The position numbers were made by a program, and so were the translations under genes. A DNA stretch of 64,000 bases, from positions 1 through 64,000 of the forward strand of contig CAJTEY010000004.1 in assembly GCA_910575775.1 (NCBI GenBank), read 5' to 3'. The notes under the pieces were generated by a model. The model searched no databases. It saw nothing but the letters and a program-made list of their open reading frames with translations, and was not told the DNA's origin. Below, piece after piece: positions 35,740-44,412 of this stretch (positions are counted from its first letter, which is position 1; each line of letters starts with the position of its first letter). Origin of the DNA: Lachnospiraceae bacterium (GTDB taxonomy: Bacteria; Bacillota; Clostridia; Lachnospirales; Lachnospiraceae).

Positions 35740-35770
35740 AAAAAAGACGTATAGTTTTCTCCTATACGCC
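35740..35770 (-). terminator. Intrinsic terminator between the TM/Ig-like gene and prgI
   Basis: On the minus strand GGCGTATAG pairs with CTATACGTC (one mismatch) and is followed by TTTTTT. It would limit transcription from the 35811 gene into prgI. It is related in sequence to the 25651 terminator. Confidence 0.75.
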
Positions 35771-35810
35771 CTTACGCTGTTATATCCTTATTTACTTGTG
35801 AAACGCTGCT

Positions 35811-36602
35811 TTAATTTACTCCCTGCAAACCTGTAGGCAGAAACTGATTGATCGTGTCCATATCAATATCTATACTGATCGGGACTACCTCTACCTCGAT
35901 ACTGTTTTCGATGACTTCCCCATTTGGCGCTGTTGCGGTAACGACAATCTTGTGAACACCCAGCCTATCAAAGATAACATCATTCTGCCACTCCGTTGCA
36001 TTTTTCTCATACAGCGATAACGATTCATCTCCACCGGATTCAAAATAAGCCGTTATTGTAACTGCATCCGTCTTAAAATTCAGAGTTGCAGTCATCTCGA
36101 CATTCGTACCTATGTCAATAGTTCTGTGTTCCGAATACAGATAAATCGTATACTCCGACTCCTCCGCAGCTATTTCCCGTTCCGTTTCCGCTTTGGTTTC
36201 TGTTTCTGCCTCCACTTCCATTTCCGGCGCCACTTCTGCCGCCACTTCCGTTTTCAGCTCTGCTACTGTTTCTGCTGTCGGCTCCGCTCCTGAATCAAGG
36301 TTTCTCCCGTCAATGATGCTTTTAACAGAATAGCCGCTAATTGTAACAACCAATGCGACCACCGCCACGATTAAGGAATAAAGGGGAATCTTCGACTTAC
36401 TGCTCTTCTCCGTATCACTCTTTATAGCTTTCAGTTGTTCATTGGTCTGCTCGGCATGATATGCGATAGCGCGGCTGCCTTCATTGAGGTCATCCAGCTT
36501 TTCGCTGATCTGTCTGTTATGTTCTACGTTAACCCGGCCACTCTCACTGATGTCTTTTAAGGTGTTTTGCCATTCTTTATCCCGTTTTCTGTTTCTTCCC
36601 AT
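35811..36602 (-). CDS. Coiled-coil/TM protein with an Ig-like C-terminal domain
   Basis: A 263-aa protein of unknown family. It has a basic, heptad-like cytoplasmic part (about 1-70: NVEHNRQISEKLDDLNEGSRAIAYHAEQ), one membrane helix (about 73-95, LYSLIVAVVALVVTISGYSV), and a Glu/Ala/Thr-repeat stalk (ETETKAETEREIAAEE). A β-sandwich-like external domain follows (VEMTATLNFKTDAVTITAYFESGG; GVHKIVVTATAPNGEV). ATG 36602 follows GGGAGG by 8 nt. It is inserted between TrbL and PrgI genes that are usually close, and is bounded by a terminator, so it looks like cargo with a surface or exclusion-type role (inferred). Confidence 0.65.
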   Translation of the reverse strand: MGRNRKRDKEWQNTLKDISESGRVNVEHNRQISEKLDDLNEGSRAIAYHAEQTNEQLKAIKSDTEKSSKSKIPLYSLIVAVVALVVTISGYSVKSIIDGRNLDSGAEPTAETVAELKTEVAAEVAPEMEVEAETETKAETEREIAAEESEYTIYLYSEHRTIDIGTNVEMTATLNFKTDAVTITAYFESGGDESLSLYEKNATEWQNDVIFDRLGVHKIVVTATAPNGEVIENSIEVEVVPISIDIDMDTINQFLPTGLQGVN

Positions 36603-36781
36603 AAACACCACCTCCCAGCCTCCGGCTTACCGCAAAATACCTGTTTCTGGCTTACTGCTTTTGGGTAAATTATAGCATTCCGAGAATTGATTTACAACAT
36701 TACCACCTCCATTCTGCCATACCCTGCCGCGTTTACAGACGATATGGTCATCCCCGGCAGATGCCGTTTCCTACCGCTTTC

Positions 36782-37654
36782 CTAGTGCGCGTTGAATATG
36801 GATTTTGAGACAGAGCCTGTCTTAAACAGGCTGAAACATAAGATCACTGTGTATGCGCCCACCGACCACAATGCCGAATGAAGGTCTGCGGCTACCGTAA
36901 TGCCCGATGCCAGCACCGCATAGATCGCCACGCACACCATGATGAAAAAGCCCTGAAAAGCTAATGCAACCAGCCCTTTCAGATAATTTGTCCCGATACT
37001 GCCCCACTCCCTGATGGTGACGGTGGCAGCCGGGATCGGTGCCACTGAAACATAAAGGTAAATCTCAATCATACGTCCGTACATGATGACGGTTATCAGA
37101 ACGGACATGATTTTCATACAAAGGCTTATAATCATCGTTTCCAGACCAAGCCGGATCAGCTCCCCGATCTCCATTGTGTCAATCTGGCTGTTTAACATGG
37201 ATACAAGCGCCGCCTCCACATCAATACTCGTGGAACCTGAAATGGAACCCGCCGCCTGTGCCACCACGTAACTGCCCACATCAAAGACAGCCATGACGAT
37301 ATCAAAGGTCTTGGAAACCAGCATGACCGCGATACATGCCTTGCCCAAAAAGCGGAAAAACAGGCCCGTATCAAAGTCGTGCATGTTATTTTTGTCGATG
37401 ACCATCGAGATCAGTTCATAGATCAGCACAAAACTGATAATCATGCCGGCTATGGGTATGACCACGTTCTCAGACAGTGTCTGCACCATGCCGAATATAC
37501 CGGCGTTCCACGCGCTGGGCGTCATGCCGACCTCACCCGCAATCGTGCCTACCTTGTCGTTGACATCGGTAAACATGGAATCCAGATTAGATAAAATCCA
37601 GCCTTTCAGCATATCCTTTATAAATTCAGTGATTTTTTCTATGATGCCGCCCAT
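36782..37654 (-). CDS. VirB6/TrbL-like conjugation channel protein (CD1112 family)
   Basis: A 290-aa polytopic membrane protein with about six membrane segments (VVIPIAGMIISFVLIYELISM; ACIAVMLVSKTFDIVMAVFDV; MKIMSVLITVIMYGRMIEIYLYV; LVALAFQGFFIMVCVAIYAV). It matches the CD1112-type TrbL/VirB6 inner-membrane channel component. The start lies 1 nt after the maff2 stop with no clear Shine-Dalgarno of its own, so it was built for coupling to maff2. The nested island has removed the maff2 front half, so expression may now depend on transcription from element A. Confidence 0.88.
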   Translation of the reverse strand: MGGIIEKITEFIKDMLKGWILSNLDSMFTDVNDKVGTIAGEVGMTPSAWNAGIFGMVQTLSENVVIPIAGMIISFVLIYELISMVIDKNNMHDFDTGLFFRFLGKACIAVMLVSKTFDIVMAVFDVGSYVVAQAAGSISGSTSIDVEAALVSMLNSQIDTMEIGELIRLGLETMIISLCMKIMSVLITVIMYGRMIEIYLYVSVAPIPAATVTIREWGSIGTNYLKGLVALAFQGFFIMVCVAIYAVLASGITVAADLHSALWSVGAYTVILCFSLFKTGSVSKSIFNAH

Positions 37655-37655
37655 C

Positions 37656-37740
37656 TTATGAGAACAGGCTCGTAAGCTGTGGAATCACCGTCTGCGCCAC
37701 AATGACAATGCCGCCGCCTGCCATCAACTGTTTTATCCCC
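37656..37740 (-). pseudogene. maff2: maff2 C-terminal fragment (split gene)
   Basis: On the minus strand these codons read GIKQLMAGGGIVIVAQTVIPQ then LTSLFS and a stop, the conserved second helix of Maff2 membrane proteins. Homology stops abruptly at 37741, where element A begins. The matching N-terminal part is 24 kb away at 61836-61958. Confidence 0.9.
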
Positions 37741-37830
37741 AATTAGGTGTAAAAACTCTGCTCGATGGCGGGCGGCGGCGTACAAAAAATCTATATGGTG
37801 TTGTTAAGAGAACCGTCCCGGCGGGACAGG

Positions 37831-39501
37831 TCAGGCAGTGACCTGTTCCACCTCCGGGATGGGTTTGAGATTAAAATGAATTTCGATAGAAATGTGTCTT
37901 GTTTTATTTTCGTCAATGCGCTCATGCACGACGATTTCTTTGATTAAGCGGTTGAGGGTGGCTGCGTCCAGCTCTGTGATGTTGGCGTATTCCTGAATGG
38001 CTTCCACCCATTGTTTTGCGTCATTGGCAAGCTGGACTTCATCGGACAGCCGCTTCCTGCCCTCGGACACTTTTGTTTTAAGCTCCGTCTGCTCGGTCTG
38101 TGTCCTTTCCAGCATGGTGTTGAAGTTCTGCTCACTGATACGCCCTGCAATCATATCCTCATAAAGCCGCATTACCATTTTGTCCAGAACCTCAATCCGT
38201 TCCTCGTCCCTTGTAAGGGAGCGTTCCATTGCTTCCCGCTGTTCCCGCTGCTCGGCTTCACAGGTATTGGTCAGGCGGTCGGCAACCGCTTCCCCGTCCA
38301 TCAGGGCAGCTCTGGCACATTCCCGTATTTTCCGCAGCACATGGCTGTAAAGGGTGTCATAATCAATCCGGTGCTGGGTGCAGTGGTTCTTTCCAAAGGC
38401 ATTGTAGGTTTTGCAGGAGTATATCCGCTGGGGATGTTTTGCGTTTGTGTAGCGTATCGTCAGCGACTTCCCACACTCGCCGCATTTTAGCAGTCCGGCA
38501 AACAGGCTGATTTCATTGGTCTGCCCCGGACGCTGGCGGGATTTCAGCTTGTTCTGCACAATGTCAAAACTCATGCGGTCAATCAGCGGTTCATGCTGTC
38601 CCTCCACCACAATCCAGTCCTCCGGCTTCTTTTCCCCAATCGTGCCGATTTTGAAGCGGTAGTCTTTTTTCTGGGAAGCAATCGCCCCGGTGTAGACGGG
38701 ATTCATCAAAAGGTCTTTGATAACGGAGAAGTCCCACATATACCGCCCGTTTTCCGGGTCTTTCTTTTCCCATTTGGTGCGGGTATTGCGAAGCCCCCGT
38801 TCCCGGTTCCACCATGTGGGGCAGGGGATTTTTTCTTCCTCCAGCCGTCTGCGGATATAGTTCGGACCATGACCGTTCAGGGCATATCCGAAAATCAGCC
38901 GCACAATCGGGGCGGTTTCCTCGTCAATGAGCAGATGGTTTTTGTCCTCCGGGTCTTTCCGATACCCAAACGGGGCAAGACACCCGGTAAACTGTCCTTT
39001 CTGCGCTTTCAGAAGATAAGAGGAATGGACTTTCTTGGAAATATCCTTGCTGTACATCTCGTTCAGGATATTCTTGAACGGGGCAATATCGTTGTTATCC
39101 CGCAGGGTGTCGATACCGTCATTCATGGCGATATAGCGGACACCGTTTCTTGGGAAAAAGTCCTCAATCAAATGCCCGGTTTGCAGATAGTTCCGCCCCA
39201 GTCGGCTGAGGTCTTTCGTGATGACAAGGTTGATTTGCCTGCGCTCAATGGCTCTCAACATTCTCTGTAAATCAGGACGCTCCATATTAAGACCTGTGAA
39301 GCCATCGTCCTGATAGACTGCCACAACCTCCCATCCCTGCTTTTCGCAGTATTTTTCCAGCATATCACGCTGGTTTGCGATACTGGCACTTTCGCCTTGC
39401 AGGTCATCGTCCTTTGACAGTCTGCAATAGACCGCTGCACGATAGCCCCCGGCAAGTGCCGAACCGATTGTTCTGTATTCCATTTCGTTCATCATAGCCA
39501 T
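37831..39501 (-). CDS. Large serine recombinase, element A
   Basis: A 556-aa site-specific integrase. The N-terminal resolvase domain has catalytic Ser29 (AAVYCRLSKDD) and the ITKDLSRLGRNYLQTG block. A recombinase domain (GCLAPFGYRKDPEDKNHLLI) and a Cys4 zinc ribbon (LLKCGECGKSL; SCKTYNAFGKNHC) follow, then a coiled coil (about 420-500). It lies about 90 bp from the element end, the usual place for a serine integrase, and reads out toward maff2/trbL. All key residues are present, so it is likely active. It begins immediately after the stop of the small gene at 39502. Confidence 0.92.
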   Translation of the reverse strand: MAMMNEMEYRTIGSALAGGYRAAVYCRLSKDDDLQGESASIANQRDMLEKYCEKQGWEVVAVYQDDGFTGLNMERPDLQRMLRAIERRQINLVITKDLSRLGRNYLQTGHLIEDFFPRNGVRYIAMNDGIDTLRDNNDIAPFKNILNEMYSKDISKKVHSSYLLKAQKGQFTGCLAPFGYRKDPEDKNHLLIDEETAPIVRLIFGYALNGHGPNYIRRRLEEEKIPCPTWWNRERGLRNTRTKWEKKDPENGRYMWDFSVIKDLLMNPVYTGAIASQKKDYRFKIGTIGEKKPEDWIVVEGQHEPLIDRMSFDIVQNKLKSRQRPGQTNEISLFAGLLKCGECGKSLTIRYTNAKHPQRIYSCKTYNAFGKNHCTQHRIDYDTLYSHVLRKIRECARAALMDGEAVADRLTNTCEAEQREQREAMERSLTRDEERIEVLDKMVMRLYEDMIAGRISEQNFNTMLERTQTEQTELKTKVSEGRKRLSDEVQLANDAKQWVEAIQEYANITELDAATLNRLIKEIVVHERIDENKTRHISIEIHFNLKPIPEVEQVTA

Positions 39502-39699
39502 TTACCCACACAATCCAGACGGTATCTGGCTCTTTTGAACCTCATCTTCATTATACTTCAAATCTTTCTTTTTAGCAAGATATTCTTTTGAATTTGTCTT
39601 TCCATATTTCTGGGAAATCAGGCTGACGAACACATCGGTTGCGTCAAGCTCCCCGTCAAACACAGTAGTCACATGAATCTCTGTTTTGTTTTTTGCCAT
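39502..39699 (-). CDS. Small protein preceding the recombinase
   Basis: A 65-aa protein (MAKNKTEIHVTTVFDGELDATDVFVSLISQKYGKT) directly upstream of, and abutting, the serine-recombinase gene. GGAGGATAACTGCCT precedes its ATG. Small proteins of this type commonly accompany serine recombinases in Lachnospiraceae elements. A directionality or excision-factor role is possible but is only a positional inference. Confidence 0.65.
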   Translation of the reverse strand: MAKNKTEIHVTTVFDGELDATDVFVSLISQKYGKTNSKEYLAKKKDLKYNEDEVQKSQIPSGLCG

Positions 39700-39743
39700 A
39701 GGCAGTTATCCTCCATACATGAAAATAGCCAGACAGAGGGTGT

Positions 39744-40024
39744 CGGCAACGAAGTCCGGCAACGGGCTTCAAAAGACCTTGCAAACAATCTCAATCTGGC
39801 GATGGTTACTATTTATATTTTTCTTTTATTTTTCTGTTGTTTTGGTTGTCATAGGGGAGAAAAGCCCGCAGTTATGGGATTTTCTCCGGCAACCGGCTCG
39901 GCAACGGGATAGCAACAGGGTGTGCAACAGGCTGTCATTTTCAGAATGGAAGCTCCATCTGTTCTGTGACCTCCACAAAACCGTCCACCATTTTTTCAGA
40001 CGGGTTGCCGGAGTCCGTTGCCGG
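39744..40024. repeat. Iterated CGGCAAC motifs
   Basis: CGGCAAC occurs at 39744, 39757, 39887 and 39899, with the variants GCAACAGG at 39912 and 39924, and inverted copies (GTTGCCG) at about 40003 and 40017 inside the vapE 3' end. They sit in a 240-bp gap beside replication genes and look iteron-like. Confidence 0.5.
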
Positions 40025-41335
40025 GTTTTCACGCTCCCAGCCCTTTTGTCTGCCATATTCTGAAAACATTCTTGGATTCGGGAAGTACCGCCAGCCGGAA
40101 ATGCACTGGTTCATAATCTCGTTGATTTCCCGGATTTCCCATTGCTTCGGTTCGTCAAAGGCATGGTTCAAGGCTTCCTTGTAGAGCTGCTTGGAACAGA
40201 CCATGCTCCCGGTGTACTTATCAAGATACGCCTGTATCATTCCGGCTTTGGTGTCCTCCGGCATAAAATCCCGCTGGTGTTCTTTGAGATACCGCTGCAT
40301 GGCGGGGCTGAAAGCCAGCTTGAACCTGCCGCTTCGGTAAATCTCCATCGCTTCCGCCCACATCTGCTCGATATAGGCTCTGGAAGCGGCTTCGTCCTCC
40401 AAAATGTGAACCTCGGCTTGCTCCGGGTACACCATGACGGGGATAAAGCGGCGGTTGCCGGAACGGTCAAGGGGAAGAAAATCAAGGGCATTGGAAGTGC
40501 CGCCAAACACGCACTGACGGGGGCGGTCTGCCGGGTGGGTTTCATAGGGTATCTTGTAAACCTCTTTCTGCCGGCTTAAAAATGACTTGATTTCCTCAAT
40601 GCTCTTGGCGTTTGCGGTTGCCATCATTTCCGACATTTCGATAATCCAGTGACCTTGCAGCTTGCGGTACACATTGTCATCGTCCAGCTTCCGCAAATCA
40701 TCGGAGAACCACTCGTCCCGGATTGCCAGCAGACGGAAGAAGGTGGACTTGCCAGCCCCCTGACCGCCTACCAGACAAAGCATGATTTCAAACTTGCACC
40801 CCGGCTGAAAGGCTCGTGAGATTGCACCCAGCAGGAACAGCTTCAACGCTTCATAGGTGTAATCGTCTGCGTCAGCCCCCAGAAAGTGCCGCAGGCAGAA
40901 GCGGATTCGCTCTGTCCCGTCCCACACAAGGGAACTTAAATAATCCCGGATGGGGTGGTACTTGTTTTCATTCGCCACAATCCCGATGGCGTTATCAATC
41001 TTTTTCTCATTGGTAAGCCCGTAGGTTTCTTCCAGATAGAGAAGCAGATACTTCATATCTGTATCGTTCAGGGGGGTGCTTTCCCTGTGGAAGCCGATGG
41101 GCTTTATGATGTCCTTGCGGTCAGTCAGGATATTGTATGCGATAGCCCCGGAAAGCAGCGGGTCACGCTGGAATACAGTCAGGCAGTTCCGTATACTCTG
41201 ACGGACGCCGCCTTTCTCGGTAGTTTCCAGCCCCTCCTTGATTTCCTCAATGCTCTGGGGTGGCTGCATGGCGTTCATGGTGTTTTTTAGTTCTTGCTGC
41301 GTCTGCGGCGGCAAGCTCTGCCATTCGCTGTTCAA
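39941..41335 (-). CDS. VapE-family (virulence-associated E) replicative helicase-like ATPase
   Basis: A 464-aa protein of the VapE/phage P4-type primase-helicase superfamily. The N-terminal YHPIRDYLSSLVWDGTERI is diagnostic, Walker A is LVGGQGAGKSTFF (about residue 195), and IIEMSEMMATANAKSIEEIKSF plus the GGTSNALDFLPLDRSGNRRF arginine-finger block follow. It overlaps the CHC2 gene by 89 bp, so the pair works as a split primase/helicase, probably supporting replication of excised element A. Confidence 0.9.
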   Translation of the reverse strand: MNSEWQSLPPQTQQELKNTMNAMQPPQSIEEIKEGLETTEKGGVRQSIRNCLTVFQRDPLLSGAIAYNILTDRKDIIKPIGFHRESTPLNDTDMKYLLLYLEETYGLTNEKKIDNAIGIVANENKYHPIRDYLSSLVWDGTERIRFCLRHFLGADADDYTYEALKLFLLGAISRAFQPGCKFEIMLCLVGGQGAGKSTFFRLLAIRDEWFSDDLRKLDDDNVYRKLQGHWIIEMSEMMATANAKSIEEIKSFLSRQKEVYKIPYETHPADRPRQCVFGGTSNALDFLPLDRSGNRRFIPVMVYPEQAEVHILEDEAASRAYIEQMWAEAMEIYRSGRFKLAFSPAMQRYLKEHQRDFMPEDTKAGMIQAYLDKYTGSMVCSKQLYKEALNHAFDEPKQWEIREINEIMNQCISGWRYFPNPRMFSEYGRQKGWERENPATDSGNPSEKMVDGFVEVTEQMELPF

Positions 41336-41891
41336 GCTGTATCACATCCTTTCCGTAGTCCGTAATCAAAGCCGCTTTTTCCTCTGTTTCCCCGAACAGC
41401 AGCACATCCAGCAGATACTCCACTTGGTCTTGCTTCTGTAAGGCTTCTATAAACCGGGGATGAAAGGCTTCCTCCGGGGAGTGTGGGGCGTAGTCCGTTC
41501 TCCATGCCCGAAGCAGATGGAGATAATCGGCAAGAATACGGAAGCAGCGGCTCTTTGCTTCTTGAAACTGTTCCTCCGGGGATTTCTGCCAGGGCTTGGG
41601 CTTTTTTGCCTTTCCCGGCGGCTTCCAGTCCTCATAGGAAAGCCCGAAGTCCTGTGCCAGTTGTACGGCGGCTTCTTTCTTTCCCAGCCCATACAGGGCG
41701 GCGGCAAAATCAATCACATCCCCATCCGCACCGCAACCGAAGCAGTGGTAACGCCGATCCAGCTTCATGCTTGGGGTTTTATCGTGATGGAACGGGCAGC
41801 AAGCCATCCCGTTCCGCCCTGCATGGATTCCATAATGCTCCGCAGCCTGTCTGGTTGTGACGGACTGCTTCACAGCTTCAAATACATTCAA
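41247..41891 (-). CDS. CHC2 zinc-finger primase-like protein
   Basis: A 214-aa protein with a DnaG-type CHC2 zinc finger: CPFHHDKTPS then YHCFGCGADGDVIDF (ligands near C32, H35, C50, C53). The Toprim catalytic domain of full primases is absent, so it is probably the DNA-recognition half of a VapE primase pair. I prefer a TTG start at 41891 because AAGGAGGG lies 6 nt upstream and gives the canonical N-terminus MNVFEAVKQSVTTRQAAEHYG; an in-frame ATG exists at 41930 without a good Shine-Dalgarno. Confidence 0.85.
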   Translation of the reverse strand: MNVFEAVKQSVTTRQAAEHYGIHAGRNGMACCPFHHDKTPSMKLDRRYHCFGCGADGDVIDFAAALYGLGKKEAAVQLAQDFGLSYEDWKPPGKAKKPKPWQKSPEEQFQEAKSRCFRILADYLHLLRAWRTDYAPHSPEEAFHPRFIEALQKQDQVEYLLDVLLFGETEEKAALITDYGKDVIQLEQRMAELAAADAARTKKHHERHAATPEH

Positions 41892-41957
41892 ATCTGTCCC
41901 TCCTTGAAAAAAAGAAAAAACACCTGACATTCTCTGATTGAAAATGGCAAGTGTCTG

Positions 41958-43538
41958 TTAAAGTTCCATATCCTGTTGTTTGCGTTTTGTCTGCGCCGGG
42001 ATAGTTCTTTTAGCCTTTTTCTCGTCCACCTTATCCTGCAAGGCTTCCTTGATGGGCTGTTTCTTGGGTGGCTCTTTACTTTCCTCTGTGCCGGGTGTGG
42101 CTTTCCGTACCCAATAACGGATGTCCCGCAGCTTCTTCAAATCCTCCTGTACCTCGGTCAGCGGTACTTTCAGCTCTGCGATTTCGCTGAGAAGCGTTTC
42201 CTGCTCCTCTTGCAGTTCCTTTTGAGTGCTGTCCTTATCGTCCGGGTGCTTAGCAAGGTAGGCGGCGGCTTTCTCATACCGGGCAACCTCCGGGTGTTCC
42301 TGTTTGAATTTTTCCTTTGTTTTCTTAAAAAATATCTTCTGGTACTTGTCATAGACGGGCTTACATTCCTTGCTGTCTGTCCGGCTGGCAAGAATCCCGT
42401 CAATCACTTTGCTGCGGGCTTCCTTTGGCTTCATCTGATTGCGGTAATCTGCGGCTGATTTCCCGGAAGATTCCAGAAATACTTCTAAGTCCTCCACAGT
42501 AGAAAGCCCCTTTTGCCGGAGATAGGACAGGGCTTCGCTGACTGCCTTTAAGTCCTGTGAAGTCCCCCGGTTCTGTCCAGCCCTTGTCCAGTCCTTCCGT
42601 TCTTCCTTTCGTATCTCCATATACTTCATCAGCAGATTTGGAAGAAAGACCGCTTCCTCCGCCGCTTTTTGTGCAAGCAGCTCTTTCCGTTTTTCTCCCA
42701 GCTCGGTAATCCAGCCTTTGAGGTTTTGGATAAGCTGCCGGATGGACTTCATCAGGCGGTTGGCGGCTCTGATTTCCCGGTTCAGATTGCCGATATTCGT
42801 CTGGATACCACGTTTTTCCATCTGCCGGACAGCAGCACCCTCATGGACAGTGGGGACAATATCAAGCCCCTGTCTGGCATAGGAACGCAAGTCCACACGC
42901 TCCGGGCGGTCATTGGCTTCCAGATAGCGGTTCTGGATGACCTCCCATTCATGCCTCCAGATTTCACAATACTTCTGGTCGTTCCAGTCAACCGTATCTT
43001 CCTTGTGGCTTTTCCATCTGCCGGAGGGAAGTTTTATCCGTTCCCCGTTTTCGTCAAGGTCATAAACCTTGCGGCTCTTGGGAAGCCATTTCCCATGTTC
43101 ATCCATTGCCCTCATAGTCAGCATGACATGGGCGTGGGGATTGTGTCCCGGCGGATGGGGGTCATGGATGGCAAAGTCAGCAATCATGCCTTTGGAAACA
43201 AACTGCTGTTTACAAAACTCCCGGACAAGGACAGCATACTGGTCAGGTGGTATCTCTCTGGGGATGGTAAGCACCCACCGCCTTGCAAGCTGAGAGTTCC
43301 ATTGTTTCTCCACCGCTTCGGCGGCGTTCCATAGGGTATTGCGGTCTGCATATTTCTGTGGGGCATTTGCCGGGAGCAGGATTTCATTGTGGACGATACC
43401 ACGCTTTTCCGGGTAGTGCTTCACTTGCTGGTCATATTCACAGAAAAGCTTTTCGCCACTCTGGTAAGCAGCGGCGGCAACCGCAGACTGCCGCTGGCTT
43501 CGCTGTACAATCGTGATTTCGTTGTGTGGACAGGGCAT
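41958..43538 (-). CDS. mobL: MobA/MobL relaxase (MOBQ type), element A
   Basis: A 526-aa relaxase: MPCPHNEITIVQRSQRQSAVAAAAYQSGEKL is the MobA/MobL N-terminus with the putative nicking Tyr in AAYQSG, and HDPHPPGHNPHAHVMLTMR is the histidine metal motif. The C-terminal half is charged coiled coil. ATG 43538 follows AAAGGAGGG. The RSF1010-like oriT at about 45040-45075 is the likely substrate. The gene is separated from upstream cargo by a terminator at 43602-43636. Confidence 0.92.
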   Translation of the reverse strand: MPCPHNEITIVQRSQRQSAVAAAAYQSGEKLFCEYDQQVKHYPEKRGIVHNEILLPANAPQKYADRNTLWNAAEAVEKQWNSQLARRWVLTIPREIPPDQYAVLVREFCKQQFVSKGMIADFAIHDPHPPGHNPHAHVMLTMRAMDEHGKWLPKSRKVYDLDENGERIKLPSGRWKSHKEDTVDWNDQKYCEIWRHEWEVIQNRYLEANDRPERVDLRSYARQGLDIVPTVHEGAAVRQMEKRGIQTNIGNLNREIRAANRLMKSIRQLIQNLKGWITELGEKRKELLAQKAAEEAVFLPNLLMKYMEIRKEERKDWTRAGQNRGTSQDLKAVSEALSYLRQKGLSTVEDLEVFLESSGKSAADYRNQMKPKEARSKVIDGILASRTDSKECKPVYDKYQKIFFKKTKEKFKQEHPEVARYEKAAAYLAKHPDDKDSTQKELQEEQETLLSEIAELKVPLTEVQEDLKKLRDIRYWVRKATPGTEESKEPPKKQPIKEALQDKVDEKKAKRTIPAQTKRKQQDMEL

Positions 43539-43601
43539 TTCGTGTCCCTCCTTTCTATGCTTGGTGGATGGGGTGGCGTTTTGCCACCTCATTTTGGGCA
43601 G

Positions 43602-43636
43602 AAAAAAAGCAGGAGACCTTTTTCAGATTTCCTGCT
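43602..43636 (-). terminator. Intrinsic terminator between cargo and mobL
   Basis: On the minus strand AGCAGGA pairs with TCCTGCT and is followed by seven T residues. It ends the deaminase/hydrolase transcript. A similar hairpin lies upstream of the element B mob genes at 56003-56034. Confidence 0.75.
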
Positions 43637-43719
43637 CGGTATGCCGCTGGGCGGCGGGTATTTAGTTGTAAAAGTTCGGGGCAAGTTGACCCGATGTAGA
43701 AAAATAGCAAAATGGAATT

Positions 43720-44412
43720 TCAAGCTTCTACTGACAACAAATAAGCAAGCAAATCCTCTTTACTAAGAGGTTCGCAATGACTTAGTATGCAATATTTACA
43801 ATCGATAGATTGAATAGTCTGAACCAAAGAATACAGTTTATCCTTATCCATATATCCATTATTAAAGAAATCTTCACTCGTTGAATCTCCTAAAAACAAA
43901 ACTTTTTCTTCTGGCACATAAACACAAGTAGTATCTTCTGAATGTGGCGAAATTGTATGAAAGATTTGTGCAGTAATGCCACCTAAATCCAAAGTCATTT
44001 TATCCGAGAAAGTTATGTCGGACAGCACAATACTTAATTTGTCCTGTCCGCAATATTCTTTTCTAAAATGAATATCTTCCTTTTTCAGAATTTCGATATA
44101 ATTGAGGTTTTTTGCCTGTTCTTGCTGGTCTTTGAGGAACTCATTTGTTTTGCCATAGGCAATACTTATTCCATTGATTGCGTGCATACCAAAGGTGTGG
44201 TCATAATGCCAATGTGTAATAACCGTAAAATCCGGCTTGTTAAACTGTTCCGCTTCGATTGCCCTGTAAAAATCCTGAACATGAGATGCCGAATATCCAG
44301 CATCAATCGCCAGAGAAATTTTATCTCCTTTAAGATAAGCTAACATCGGTCTGTCCACTTCGGGGGCGTGTTCTAAAAAATAAATTCTGTTGGTTAATTT
44401 ATTTAATCCCAT
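43720..44412 (-). CDS. MBL-fold metallo-hydrolase (cargo)
   Basis: A 230-aa metallo-β-lactamase-fold protein. HWHYDH (residues 67-72, THWHYDHTFG) supplies the zinc ligands, with a further acidic ligand in LFLGDSTSEDFF and His in ILSHCEP. It lacks a signal peptide, so it is cytoplasmic. ATG 44412 follows AAAGGTGGG and overlaps the deaminase stop by 10 bp, so the two are an operon. AT-rich composition unlike the surrounding mobile backbone marks it as cargo. The substrate is unknown; a detoxifying hydrolase is plausible. Confidence 0.82.
   Translation of the reverse strand: MGLNKLTNRIYFLEHAPEVDRPMLAYLKGDKISLAIDAGYSASHVQDFYRAIEAEQFNKPDFTVITHWHYDHTFGMHAINGISIAYGKTNEFLKDQQEQAKNLNYIEILKKEDIHFRKEYCGQDKLSIVLSDITFSDKMTLDLGGITAQIFHTISPHSEDTTCVYVPEEKVLFLGDSTSEDFFNNGYMDKDKLYSLVQTIQSIDCKYCILSHCEPLSKEDLLAYLLSVEA

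Noticed and set aside
37755-37850. Hairpins near the left island end as a strong terminator of the recombinase gene
   Set aside because: The stems are good but no T-run follows on the minus strand, so termination is uncertain and read-through remains possible.
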